A program made the translations under genes and the position numbers. The notes below the pieces were generated by a model. The model was not told where the DNA came from. It saw only the letters and a program-made list of their open reading frames with translations, and searched no databases. This document shows, piece by piece, positions 41,198 to 55,467 of a DNA stretch of 64,000 nucleotides. The stretch lies in assembly GCA_037447655.1 (NCBI GenBank), contig JBBHKE010003002.1:53119-117118 (forward strand), read 5' to 3'. Every line of letters starts with the position of its first letter. Position 1 is the stretch's first letter. This DNA comes from Zygnema cylindricum. Taxonomy: Eukaryota; Streptophyta; Zygnematophyceae; Zygnematales; Zygnemataceae.

Positions 41198-44100
41198 CTA
41201 AAGCATATCCAGAGCTCTTGCAAGCCGTTTTTGACAACGATTAACAGTGATAGGACTTCGCTTCAACAGTGGAGGATAATCTTGCACACCTTTCACGCCT
41301 TTTGACGACTGACTACAAAAAGCTTCGCGACGATGATTTTCTCCAAAAGCCTGTGAACCGAATCTTTTGCTTGATTGACTTTGCAGCATGGAACTCCCAC
41401 AGCCCGTCGTTGGCAACCACGAACACAATATTTTCCGTAAAGCTTGAAGGTTTGTCAGAGGAACCATAGTGGGACGACCATGTGCACACTGCAATCAACC
41501 AGAGGAAGAAGACAAGAGTCAATTTGATGGCACTATAAACAACATAAAGTCGGGCTTTTTTGTCTTCTAAAAAAGCCTCATCAGTCATATACACCTCTTG
41601 AGGTGATGTAACTCGAATGAGGTAAAATAGTTGTTTAACTTGTAGCTATTATTAAAGCCTTAGCAAAAAGGACACACCTGTCTCTCAAAGGTGACTTCTA
41701 TACAACTGGATTAAGCTCACTAATGCGTTCTTGCGATGAATGCTAAAAGAAATACAAATGTCCAAGCGATCTTAGGAAAAGAAAACATAAATAGATGTAC
41801 CAACCCATTTTAGTTAAAACGAGGACCACTGAGATTAAACGACTGATTCCATTGATCTAAGGTAGAAATGCCAGGAAAAAAAAAGGAGAGAAAAACATAA
41901 GAGTAGGCAGTAAAGCATTGATTGACTAGTAACACTAACAAAGTTGACCTTCCTTACCCACGAGGCAATATGTTTTTCCAGGCCATATATCTTGAATGCA
42001 AATTGTGTTACACTGTTCAGTAAGGCACCGCAAGGAAGAAAACTTGTCAAGATAGCAATTTCAATACCCGTATCACAATCTGATTCTATGAAATTAACAT
42101 GACCCCATTGAAAAGACAATTAAGACTGCACTGACACTCATCTTACCATTACTTAAAAAACACAGTAATATTAGGAAAACCAGCTAATGTTTCACACACT
42201 ATACAACGAACAATTGCAAGTATCCTACATAATCCATAGTAGGAAATAAGTGGCTCGGATCATCACAAGGACATTAGTCATTTTGTCAGGATTTAAGATA
42301 AAATGTAGAAGTAACAACCAGGAGATGGCATTATAGCAATCAGGAGATGTCAAGAGTGTTAGCCGTTACCTGGAAACAAAGCTGAGTGAGTTTCAGGTGG
42401 TCTATCACTTGTCGGCACTCCCATTTCTGCAATGAATCACCAAACATAATAGCCCCTGGAAAAACCAGTCCTTCCCCGAGAAATACGGGTTCAGGACATT
42501 CAACAACAAAACAAACATCGATTGCCTTCCCAATGGATTTATGTGTGAGTCGTAAAATGATGTGTCATGGATGAACTATAAGCGGAAATGCAGTTGTTGA
42601 ATTTGATCCTGAAAGAACACTTTCTCAGTGCTTGAAGCAATGTTTAGGTACCGTCATCTTGTTCTAAAAACTAGTAAATAAAGCAGTAAACCTAATGAAC
42701 CACCGAAAGTAGCCGGAGACTCTATGGAGAATGTGACTTGGAAACGCTCACCTCTACAGGCCTTGGAATTCAGAAGGCGGTTTACAGCAGCTGGTGCGCT
42801 TGATGCTCCGTCTGTCTCTGTCAGCTGTGCCGTCCACCAACAAACACAAACAGAAACATTAAGCACAAACACAAACACAAACAGAAAGATAAAACATAAA
42901 CATAAACTAAACGTTAACATAAAGATAAACATAAATGTAACCGTAACCGTAACCGTAATCCTAACCGTAGACGTAACCGTAACCGTAATCCTAACCGTAG
43001 CCGTAACCGTAACCGTAATCTTAATCGTAACCGTAACCGTAACCGTAGCTGTAACCGTAACCATAAACATAAACATAAACATCAACAGAAATCAGAACCA
43101 AAAACCGGAACTGAAAACCGGAAACCAGAAACTGGAAACCGCAAACCGGAAACTGGGATCCGGGATCCGGAAACCAGGAACCGGAAACGGGGAACCGCAA
43201 ACCGGGAACGCAATCCGTAAAACGCAACCCGCAACACGCAACCCACAAACCAACACAAACACAAGCCAAAAATAAAATCATTAACATATACAAAACATAA
43301 ATGGACATGGATACGGACAGAGTCATAGACGCTAACAAACACAACCACAACCACAACGACAAACAGAAGCAAACGCAAAACAAGAACAACAACAACGATA
43401 CAAACTCTTTAGGTTTGACAGCATTTATGCTGAGTATTAACCAGTTCTGTTCAACCAAGGATGCTTCATACAGATCAAAGTTTTAAAGTGTAAAAGGGTA
43501 TGGAAATGGTTAGCTCATATTATGAATTTAACCGTAAAACATAAGTGAAATGCAAGAGAACCACATATAGATTCCATACCCTTCCACACATTGTAACTAT
43601 GATACGGATTACAAATGCAAGTAAAATGTACTGAAAGAGCAAAAATTCTATCCACATACACATAAAGGGACCACGTAACCAAGAAATTGTGTTGGCCAAG
43701 GATGAAAATGGGAAAATTCGGAGAGATTGAAAACTCTACGCTTTATGCCCTTTAGCAGCATGGTGGTCAGAAAGACTACAGGGCACTAGGTTTTGTGTCA
43801 AATTAAACACAACAACATCTTACTCACCTGACACAAATATTCAACAAGATCTTTTGCCGTAAGATTTGCACCCAGTAAGCAAGGAACCTGTGCAAAAACC
43901 CATCAAGCGCTTCGTAATTTAAGAGCATTTGAGACACAAAGAGAGGAATGACTTTGTCAAGAAAAAAGATGTTATGCATGTTTAGAATAGAACAAGAAGT
44001 TGTTAGTCATAAAAGGCTTTGGTAAAATATATAAAACAAAAAACAAACAGACCGCCATTTTGGCTCTTCCTGAACTGTGACTTTCACCCAATAATGTCTT

Positions 44101-47100
44101 CTTGCAAGAAAACGGTAAGGAGAATGGAAGAGAAAACTTACAGCACTTAAAAGCACCTTGTTAGGGGCGCTTGTCGCTCCTAGAAGTCTGTCACAATCCT
44201 CCCCATAACAAAAAGGTAAAAATATTTACTAGTTGAATGTTCATCACGAAAAACTAATCATGTTTCCATTCAACAAAAACACGTGCATACATTTCTTAGC
44301 TCAGTTAATCTGTTTCTGAAGGAAAACCACTCACCGGAGTTGGTGAGTTGGGATTGGAACCATCTTTGACCTCCATCCCCATGATTCTATTCTCTCTCGG
44401 TACATAACCAAAGCTTGTTCTTCTGCCACTGTTAAAGCCTGTGGATAAACAAACATCACTTAGGTCAGAAATTCACATACTTGTGACTGAGCATTTCACG
44501 AAAGTCTAACAGAATTGGAAAAGATTGTGTAGTATTAACGCCGCAATGATCCAAAATTGAAATTGGTTGGACAACTAAAAAACTTTAATCTGATCTAACT
44601 TTAATTCAGCCGTCATATACTTCGCATTCAAAAGGCCCAACAGTTCAACGATCGAACAACAATTAATTTGCAAGATGGTCATAGAATTTTAGTACACAAT
44701 TCGCGACAACTTTCATCGATTTTAGGTTAGTCAAATAATTAGTTTGTTAGCAGTAGTAGTATTAACTACACTAAACTGAAAAGATGATGAGGCTCAGGTT
44801 GGGCCACCTGCTTAAATAGTGTTATTGGCATTACTTCATGATTTTGGGACAACCAGGTACGTTAATATTCAAATCGGCAATAAAAAAAAAACTGTGATTA
44901 TCCTTGACTGCATTGGCTTAATGAACACCTTAAAAAATTCTTTTCAAAAGCACCAAAGCTGTAATACATTATCCCCGAAATAGAGAATCAAAACACAGAA
45001 TCACAAGAAAGACCTGTGAATTGGCACAATAATTCGCCTGCCTAAATGAGCATCCCAATGTAGCTTGTATATAAGTTTTTGTCTTACCAGGAAGTTTTCC
45101 TATTCAATTTTCACACTTACCAATTCAACAGGCCTGTCTAGGAGCACAGGTTTGTGCCTGTATGATGGGTCAAGCATCTGTGTCACTCAAAGTCACAAAA
45201 GAAAGTCAGCTAAGAGTAATTACATACACGTATAATCATAAAAACATAAAAAACATCTGATAAGGCCATTACCTGCATTGTGGAAAACGTTAACATAACA
45301 TAATTGACATAAACATTTGATGGGAAAATCGAGAAGAAAATCAGAAGGACACACATTCAAGAATACTCTTCCATAAGAAATATAAACCAGCAAAATGCTT
45401 GAGCCAAAGTTTCAAGAACAGTGGCAGCTCCTCAGTACTTCAATTGTCATAGAGCACACAAAAAGCTATTTATCCTCTCTCTTATTTCCTTTTATCAAGT
45501 GTTATATTTGCAGTACCTGCGCTCGGAGCTCCTCCAAGCGCACTCGTTCATCAGCAGCGTGCTGCAATATTGCAAATAGCACGCAGATATTCAATAAAGC
45601 CTTCTAACTCTCAGAGTCATTCTTTGAAATCTTCTTTCTCTCACAAACAAAGTCATTCTTTAAGATCTTCTTACTCTCACCAAAATCATTTTTTAAGGTC
45701 TCCTTACTCTCACAAAAAAGTAATTATTTTCCAAGCATCCTACTTTTTCTTCCAAACACCTACTTTACCTCAAACATTAAGTCAGCAAAAACATTGCACA
45801 ACTTAATTACAACAGATTCACAAGTCAATACAGAACGCATGTGCACCAAAGAAATGGAAACAATCAGCACGAAGTTTCAGTTTATGCAAGAGAGTCAGAC
45901 TTATTCGAATACTCGCTATTGAGTTCATTCCGGCACAGTGTTTTCTATGTTGTGACAAGGTTCATGCACTTAGTAAAAAATATCTCGGATGTAAAGTTTG
46001 GTGCAATGCATGCCTCCAAAATTCTGTTAACACCTTGATTTATTTGTTTGTTCTTTTTTTTTGCTGACTTTACTTTAGGAGCATAAACGACCAAACAAGC
46101 TAAAATACAGGACACAAAATCCTGCAAATGTGCAAAAAAAAATCACAGATAAAAGAAAGGTCAGCAACCCGGAGTTTCATTAACACATTTTGTTATGCTT
46201 GAACAAATGTATAAGAGAGAAGGCAGCGAAGGACAATGGTATTAGTCCTTCTTGAACCAGAATAAAAAAACACCAGCATCATCATAGACTTTCACAACCC
46301 AAAAAACCGCAGAAACATTTAAAGATGTGTTCTAAGACGGGAACAGAAACAGACTACACTTTGGGCACATAAGGAACAGTTGAGGCCCCTTACTTGGTCC
46401 ACAAGAACTAGCGTGTCTTCAGCAGTAACAGCGATGAACTTGTTATCCACCTGTTGGAGAACACGAGCTTCTTGAAATTTTGCCGAAGTTATAAAGTCTG
46501 GAACGATATTCCCAGAGCCAATCATGGGGCCTGACTGAAGAGAAGAAAGATCAAGAATACCAGTCTCCTCACTTCGAAAGCAAGGGTTTTGCCATAACTG
46601 CACAATAACAACATGCAATGTTTGGCAACCAACAAGACAAAAAGTTTTATCCAATGGAAGCTGTATGGACCTGATTCAAGAACACTCCACTATTCACTGC
46701 AGATATGCTGGTCCATCTAACAGTATGGAAGGGAAAATAGTATAGGATTTATGTCAATTCATGTAAAAAGACCCACATGGGCACCCAAAGTTCACTTCAC
46801 CATTATCGCAACTACTGTGGTCCAAACACACTTATGCGCAAGCTTCAAACAGTCAGCCAATTTGTTGACATAAACCTTTTTGAGATAAATAAACCATAAC
46901 CCACCAATGGCCCTTCATAGAAAGACCACTATCTATAAAATATCTCCTTTGAAGTCTAAACACTACAGTGACGAGGATACAATATTAACATACATCCTGG
47001 ACCACCAAACGCAGATATGAAAATGATACTCTCAGAATGTACTCTTTACTGTGAGCAGATATGGTTTTATAAGAACAAACAGTACATGAAAATTAACTCA

Positions 47101-50100
47101 CGTAAACATATACTCACAAACACATGAGTAGATTTCGAAAGTTAAATCCTCCCATGGGATGAACCAGACAGTAGCACTTTATGTCAATTTCAATAAGTTC
47201 TCAACCAGTCATGCACAAGTACAAACTACTATTACGTATTCTTACCTTGTACATTTCAGCAACTGTCTCACAGCCTGCTTGAACCTCAGAACCATCATTT
47301 CGTAAATGAAACGAATTTCGGGGTTCTTCCTGTCTCCACTTAGACAAGGAGCATTGATGGCCATCTTCTTCCTTCTCCAGTGGTAAGATGTCTACTGAAA
47401 TTGTAGCTTGAACAAAGTCAAGAATTTCCCAAAAAGACAATTGAGGTGGGTGGTTGCAGCTGTATGCAACAAGGAGTTTCATCCAAATAGATTCACAAAT
47501 GCAATAACTTCCGAGTTACAAACATTCTATGGCTTTTCCAAAATCAACACGCCTAATACAAGTGCCTGACAAACGGCTACATACATGCATGTGAAGGGAT
47601 TAGTGATAAGCAATGTGGAATTTAGGATACATTTCTCTGTTCCACATCGATGGTCCTGATCCTCCACAACTTTGAAGTCCATATTATCAACACTCTTCCT
47701 TTCAACCCCTCTTAATTTGTCGAGCTTCCAAGAATCACGAGAGGATTTTTCTAAACTTTTCGGCATTGATCTGCTGCAAGTTTCAAGCTCACTAACGACG
47801 GAGGCTCTAGGTGATTTGCATCTGAATCCTTTCTCTTCAATATGAGGAACGCCTTCCCTGTCAATATACAACCCAAAAATAGATATTCATGCAAAGCAAT
47901 GAAGGTCTCGCAGAGTTTTCTAACTCAACACCTAATTAAGTTTAGGCAACTAGGTTCCTCCTAAAGGCCTCAGAAGACTAGTGGAACCGAGCACAAGCAA
48001 GCGATAGGAGGAAGACCATCCTTGTTTGAAAACAAAAATGATCTGAGACTAGATAATATCATGTTACCCATAACATCAAAACCAAAAAAGCCTTACACGT
48101 TCAACCAGCAAACTCTCAAGGTTTAGAAAATCAAACAAGATACAGAAAAATGGACACATAAGATTTTGAACAGGATCACAATTGAATATGAACAACAACA
48201 TGAAATGTTGCAACAGTTTGAACTCAACCTGTGTAATACATGAGCTGATGAAGTAGGCTCAAGTTGAACAGCTTTATCTGTTGTTGCTCCAAATAACCCT
48301 CTCTGAACCACTGCATCAAACAGGATACGTTTTTCCAAAAAAGTAAGAAAAGCCAAAATGGCACAGGATTACCAAACATGGGTCAGCAAAAACCTGCAAA
48401 ACATGCTATTGTCTAAAAATTTTGGTCATTCGTTGACTGCAAATATGACTTCCTGGTGTTTTGGGTTTTTGTTGTTACAAGGTCAGTTATTGAACACATG
48501 AACTTAGACTTATCCATTGGCTCCTTTTTAACTTTATCAGTGTCATTCCCATGTATTGAGGCTTCTTGAACCTTTAATATATGCATAGAAAGCTGTTGCA
48601 TATGTCGGATACAATCACAGTTTCTGACGACAAAAACTGAAATAAACCATTACGCGAAAAAAGCATTTGAAGTGATGAAAGTTGATCACCCCATCAGAAA
48701 GCTCTACATGCTCTTCAAACAGAGAACGGTTAACACCTGTAGCTGTGGCATCAAGATCTTCAACTCCAGCCCAAATCCGTGGGCCCCTAGTGGCCACACT
48801 GCTTATTGGATTCCCATGAATGCCCCGTTTGCCTTTCGGTTCATAAAAAGGAGGACCGGACATTGAACGTTGCAATCTTCTGGATTTTTTCCTCGAACAA
48901 ATTCTTTTTGGTGATCCAAGGAATGCCACGCAATTCCTATCCTTAGAATCTTGCGGGCAAACTAGCTCACATGTTCCATGGAAAAACTTATCATGAGGAT
49001 TGGCTTCTGTATGCCTCTCAGACTGACTCGAGAAACCATTTGAATTGGGGCTATTCACATCACCAGCGTGAATTGGACTACGGATCTTTCTAGAAATAGT
49101 TGGTAAAATGCAGCCTACATCCTTCTGCTCAGACCAGTCAGACACAGTCGAATGACTATCAACACTCAAATTAAGAGATTGATGAAGGCGCAAGTTCTGA
49201 TCATATTGTAAGTTGTATTCAGACATGCCTAGGTTTCCAGTACGCTCCCCTTCAAAATTCCAAGAATAGCTCAATTTCTCAACTTCCTCTGTTTTAGAAG
49301 AGCGCCTCCTAAAATTCTCACACAGTCCGTGGGATGAGTCACCAGAAAAACTATGCCATGAGTCCCTATCACCACGCCCTAGTGCAGAAGATAAGCTCAT
49401 TGGCAAAAAAGGTTCATTAAAGATGTCAGACGTTTTTGCTCTTGCACCATTTTGCCAGTATGGATAATCTTCAAAACTCAATTGCCTTGTGCCTGCATTC
49501 AACCGCAGGGTTTTTATGCAATCATCAACAGTTATCCTCAGAACCAATAGAAAATTGCAGCTTATGTCACTTATAGCTTATTTTGCAGCTCCAACACTTT
49601 TTCAGAAATGAAGAAACCCATGATAAGTTTTTAATCACTTACCTAGCCTCTCACACAGACCAGGTGCCATCCTGCCTTCAGATCGTGAAGGTTCACCAGT
49701 CGGGCATCTCATCTGCAAATACCCCTCATTGGAATTTTCGTCGTCTGATAGTGATACACGCGTCACTGGAGGAGAATGTCTCGCAAAAACTTCTTCTGTG
49801 CTAGGCTTAGGGCTATCCAATAGAACCCTCTTCTTAGGTGAGTCTACCAACGGCTCGTCGAAAAGCAAAAAATCAGAGTGTTCTTCAACACTTCGAGAAT
49901 CTGAATTTTGAAGAATATCTCCCTGTATCCAGTCGTCATGGTCAAAACCATCATTTGCAATAGATCGAGTGGCTTTGCCGACTTGTTTATTAGGTGTATG
50001 AGTCTCAGGTGGACTCGAAGAAATTTTCCATGTCTTCAAGGTGTCCATAAAGCAAGAAGAAAAACAATTATCAATATGCTCACTAACCAATGCGGATGAC

Positions 50101-53100
50101 GTGAATTGAGAAGACAGATCCTCCCCCAAATGAGTATTTACATGCCGTCTGTCAGGGCCACAATCGTGAAGATGATTGTCCATATGTCGATGTTCACAAT
50201 CAATGAAATCAGCTACACCCTCTATTTTACACTGTTTTTGTTCATGATTTTTTCCATCTGAGTAATTATTATTCCAGTCAAATTTGGTGACCCACTTTCC
50301 ATCAACGCTGCCAAAACTTGGGCTCGCAACATCATTGCTGCACTCTAACTCTTTGCCAAAAAGTTTTCTCATTGAAAAATTTATCTCCTCAGGACGTCTT
50401 GGGATCGATACAGTCCTTCGGCGTTTTTTTGGGGTTGTGGGGTCATTTTGATCAGTCTTGTAGCAAATCTCCTCAGGTAACTTTAGGTTGTTCTCTACAG
50501 TAGTTTCTTTAAAACTAGCCATACTACTTAGTTTTCTGACCCTGCCGGTTGTCTTACGGAGGTGGTATCTGGCCGGATTTCCTGCAGAGAACTCCCCAAA
50601 ATTAACACCAGTCCTGCCTTCGTCGTCCTTAGTCACCACCATCACATTTCTTGGTTTATATGTTGGATCCTCACGTTGCCAAGCTTTCCTTCCTTTTCCC
50701 CTGCTGGGGCTATGAATGTCTTCTGGGGGTACCTCTTCTTGCCTTCCTGCCAGACAAGAGAATATCTCAGTTTATGGCAGCAAATTTTGCCCTTCATACA
50801 TCTTTGAAACTGTCTATTATGCCTTACATGGATCAATTTCAGAAGAGCAGAAGAAATAAGACAGGGTAACGCACAAGCCTCAACTAACCGCTGACCTGCA
50901 AGACAAAAGTGCGTCGAGGGAACGTGCCTTCCAAGAGCTTTGGAGAAGGCTCGGCCCATAACTCACTGACAACTTCCCGCACGAAAGCAAGCACCGGGTC
51001 CCAATCCTGTAAAGATTGGATAATGAACAACAAATCATTCAAAAAGAAAAAACAAAGGAGCAGCTTTGTGGGAAAAAGGAAGGTGTAAAAATCACTAACA
51101 TTAATACCTCAGTACTCGGCATTCTCAGGGTTTTCATCTAAAATCGCAGAGCAAATTTATGGAGTAGGCAAGGCATGGATAATTACTTTGTGCATTTGCA
51201 GTTTACACAACTCACCTTAAATTCCGCATGTGTCTTGGATGCTTCAAAAGTAATATCATAGTCAGCAAGAGGGCAGCTCAAGTTCGCGATGAAAGCAGGA
51301 TACAAATGTTTTAGAGCACCAACTGCTGATACGGTTTCTTTCTGTTCCCTTCCTCCAACATGTGATACAATGTGCCCTTCCGGGCCCAAATAGGATGATT
51401 TCGAGGAACAGCAGCTCATAAAATGCTTATTGATGAACTTATGAACCGGAGTCTTTACCACATACCTGCGGTTTAAATCTGAAACAACATGTTAAGGAGT
51501 TCAACTCTGTGCCATCTGTTCAATTCTCGTCAAAAACAGCCAGAATCAAAGGCTGTCGTCACAAATACACACAAGGCTTGTCAAACACAGCCATATCGTT
51601 ATCAGAAGCCTGGTTAAACTTAAAAAAAAACTCACATTCTAGATAGAATATAGGCGGTGCAATCTCTTTCATAAAGTCACAACATCGATACATTCATCAA
51701 TTTTTTGACCTTGAGAGTGTGAGAATGTTCCAAGACAAGATATTCCTATTTATAAAGCAATGCCGAATGCAAGCTATAGGAGCCATCTTTTCACAACAAG
51801 GTTATGCAAACATGATACTCAAGTGAGAGGATACAGAAATACTGGATTGCTTTCGAAGCCTGGCCCTGATGGGGACGAGAAAAGAAGCCTGATAGCCTGA
51901 AACGGCCTTTGCAGAAGTCAACTTCCTGTAAGCTATTTGCTAGGTTTTCTCCAAAGATGACTTTCAGAGGTAAAAGTACAGAAGGCGACGACGAAGTCTG
52001 AAGGATGTGTCTCTGTCTGCAAACATACCAATCTTGCCTTTAAATTTCAAGAATCCCGCGAAAAACTTGTTATCGTTTCTCTCTAATGTACCCACAACTT
52101 CACACGTGGATGGCAACTAGAATGTAAGTAGACTTTTATGGGACAAAATCAGTATAGTTCGAGGACCGCCAAGTGCTTACATTGGAAATGCTACGTGAAA
52201 AAATGTTTTGGCACTAGAAGTTGAATGTTTAAAAGCAGAAAATAATAATTTGGTGAATCAAGACATAGCAATCTCCACCAAGAATTTGAGCTCAATTGAG
52301 GATGTGAGCTGCAGTTACATGAAAGAATTACCTGTTTTTGTCCACCAGAGTGAAACTAATTTTAGGATGCATCAGATTGAGGCGAATCATATGCTCCTTC
52401 ACATTTAAGAGCTCCTTGGGCAGACTGCACAGGCGAAAAGGACAATCAAAAGACTCGCAAAAGAAGAACATGCCCCTTTATTCTCAGTATTTACCTCATG
52501 GCCCATCATATTCTTGTTTAAGACCTGCATTATGTGCTCAAATGAAATCTACTTTGTTCCATTCGAAAATGAGTACAAGGCAATCAAAGTATTAAGCCTA
52601 TTATTACGTGTACACCTTGCGGATATACACGGATCATTGACTGAGAGATACTGCAAAAATAAAGAGGGACGTGATGCAGACATGGAATCACGAGTAAAAT
52701 AACATTGTGTACATGTTGCCGAGCTTGAAAACTATTGCACTGCAAAAACTTTGTAGTTCTGTCCATGTGTAGCGCTTGGTCAATGGTAACTCAAATGGAA
52801 AGAATACTTGCGGGCCATCAATTACCTTGCATTTAAAAGGCGTCTTCGAACAGGTTGGTTGAAGAAGATATCACGAACTTTTACTGCATGTGGAAAAAAA
52901 ATATTATGGTGAGGTTTTCTACAATTTGAAACATCTTAATCCATGCATCGATTCAGCATATGCTAAATTGAGGCACTACAGGTTTCTCTACATAACAAAC
53001 TAGCACAAAATGATATGTCATTCTCACAGGCTCAGTCAAAGAACCGCACAAGACTTAAGCATTCACCACTCCAAGACATCCCAATAATGATCCATTCAAG

Positions 53101-55467
53101 GCCTTTCCCTATGAAAATCCTCGTTTTTTTTTTTTTTTTTATTGATTGTCAACTCTGGTAGTTGCTTCAACTCTAGAAATATACGAAAGACGGCATGCGA
53201 CTAAATGGCAAAAAGGTTGATATGCCACAGTTGAGTTGGATAGCGTCTATTTCCCTTTATGTCTTAAAGGCCACAATTCAGGAGCTTATTGCGTATACCT
53301 GATGTTCCAGTTGACCGATTTTCAGTAGACATACCAAGAGAAAGAGTTTGTCCTCCCTGCTCCAACCTCGCGGAATACCAGCAAGCAATACAAAATCATT
53401 CTCCAGCAAACTCCTAATCATTCTTTTGCACACCGTGACAAAAGGGCACTCACTACATAGCAAAGTGCCACAAAAAAAGTCAATCCTGTTAACACCACTC
53501 AAACTCAAAGAAAAGAAACGGATGCCCATCAATAACTCTCAGTGGACGCAGCTACTTGTGAACATGCCACTACAAGGTACAGCATTTCATGCAATTCTAG
53601 AAGGTGTAATTGCTGATGTGATAAATCTTTTTCTATAGAACACATATCCAGATAAGATAGGTAGGCTGATGCTTGCCTTTAAAATCTTGCAATAAGTCAG
53701 AGCAGAACCCCTTGCACAAGAAGTGACCTCCACCAGGGCCACATCGGATAATGAACTGAGAGCTTCCCCCCGGAAACCTAGAGTTGAAGGCCCAAGTTCG
53801 AGGTCATCCAAGGATCTGATCTTCGATGTTGCTGCAAGGCATAAAGCATGGTACAAAGAAAATGGTAGTTGTCGACAAGCGAATGAAAGCTACAGATAGC
53901 CCGCTCATGGCACAAAGAAGCGATGACAACGAAAAGCCACGGGCCAATGACGCTAAATGTGACAAAGATACAACCAGCTTAACGCGCAAGACTCTGAAAA
54001 AGACTAAGAGAGCTTCAATCAGACAGAAATCATGTGGCAATGTTCTAAAGCAATTTCACACAGGTTCTTCAGGCTCACCATGACGCTCGCCTAAAAGTTT
54101 CAAATTTTCTCGTGATATTCCATGACCTGAGGGCACATACATCTGAAGAGATTAGTATGCACCATTGGAATTTGACGGGTTCTCAACCTTTTAGATAAGT
54201 AGACGGCTCAATTCACATTAAAGTGGAAAAATATTCAGAAAATTGATAACAAAATCAAAATCGACTACTTGCGAAATCAATGTCAGATATATTTTTGTTC
54301 AAAAATGAGAGAAAACGTATCTTGACAAAGCGAAGCTAAACAGTTGATGTACCAGATAAAAAATTGTGGTCTCGAGGTCCACGCAGCAAATCAATGTTGT
54401 CTACACCACATTTAAACATGTGCTATTTAGCTCTGCTCCAAAACCAAATTTCCAACATCCTTCAGATCCAGCCTTCTACCAACTGACACTTTACTTTATT
54501 GGAATTAACAAAAAAACTCTTACCATTGTCTTCTACTTGAAAATAGGCTGCTTTGACATCCACCGTAACTGAAATCTGCAGCAGGAGCGTGGCATACAAG
54601 CTTAGAGTTTACACACTTAGCGAATGCGCCAGACTAAAAATGGGGTTAGAAGATGACATTTATAAGCAGCAAACACTTCAGTCTTTTGACTTTTCAATGT
54701 CCCTTATAATGTAAAAGACTTCCAAATTCATGGACCAGTACGACGGTTTATTTCCATTGCAAAGCAGGACTTGATTTACATTTTAGTTAAATAAAGCATC
54801 ATTTGACTAGACACATGTGCCACTAATTCTTGACAATTCCCGTTGCTTACAAAAAAAATTGAAGCTCCTGTTGCGAATAAATTTTTTCAACATTGCAAAA
54901 GTCAGATCTGCTTTGTCTTTTCCAGGGTAGCTAGTCACTGGTCTTCCAAACGCTAAATTTCACTTTCAGCAAACAAATAGATGGAGCACCTAGCCGTCCT
55001 AACAAGCATCTTAACCAGGCCATCTTAGTCTTCGATGAAATTACACTGATTTTCTAGTTTCTTAAAAAAAGGATAGGAGAAGGAAAACAACAATAAAAAT
55101 TATAAAAATTGAGATTTTTTTTCAAATGTTGTGAAAGGAGATTCTTCGAGAAAAAAAATCAAAAATATGTTTTATAGGATAGTTGGACATGAAAACAGCA
55201 AGGAGTCTCCACATAAGGTCCAATACGACTGGCGACATTGATTGTTCACGCAAAAATGCTTACCAAATGAAAAAGTAACATTGGCTAATAAAATTATTTA
55301 CATGTGAAATTCAGCATTGTTCAGTAAAGTCAGTGAAATACATGTGATGCTTTGGCGTCAATACTGTTGCAGACGAGCTCCTCCACTGCCTGAGCAAACT
55401 CAGATATGATGGTTCCAGAACGCAGTCTGCTGACAATTTGTTTCGAAAGGCTAACAATTGTAGCCAT
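41198..55467 (-). CDS. MLH3: DNA mismatch-repair protein MLH3 (MutL homologue)
   Basis: Nuclear MutL-gamma subunit (partner MLH1), acting in meiotic crossover resolution and mismatch repair. Exons in transcription order: 55467-55342, 54575-54524, 54126-54079, 53831-53677, 53356-53299, 52883-52826, 52424-52332, 52016-51835, 51478-51216, 51006-50889, 50746-49643, 49492-48737, 48310-48229, 47857-47631, 47394-47246, 46597-46394, 45561-45517, 45177-45121, 44438-44335, 44187-44142, 43887-43828, 42824-42752, 42455-42370, 41488-41198. The sum is 4437 nt, or 1478 residues in one frame. GHKL ATPase motifs are [30 protein letters not shown] and GFRGEALSS. The MutL fold follows ([17 protein letters not shown]). 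The endonuclease motif [13 protein letters not shown] spans exons 16-17, with SKACRGAIMFGD and [12 protein letters not shown] near the C-terminus. The middle (exons 11-12) is poorly conserved. Intron 4 appears to be GC-AG. The exon 12 donor was chosen by phase and could instead be 48690. Confidence 0.93.
42840..43400. repeat. Graded hexamer/nonamer array in MLH3 intron 21
   Basis: Successive zones of AACACAAAC-like, AACATA-like, AACCGT-like (about 42935-43060, with AATCCTAACCGT variants) and AACCGGAAA-like units (about 43090-43210) grade into one another. The frames through it on both strands are repeat artefacts. Confidence 0.85.
45600..45725. repeat. Three to four copies of a 36-39 bp repeat in MLH3 intron 16
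   Basis: Units around CTCACAAACAAAGTCATTCT and TTAAGATCTTCTTACTCTCA repeat, with the last copies decayed. Confidence 0.75.

Noticed and set aside
42654-43458. Overlapping frames of 143-183 codons on both strands
   Set aside because: Products of the hexamer array in MLH3 intron 21, except for 42752-42824, which is MLH3 exon 22.
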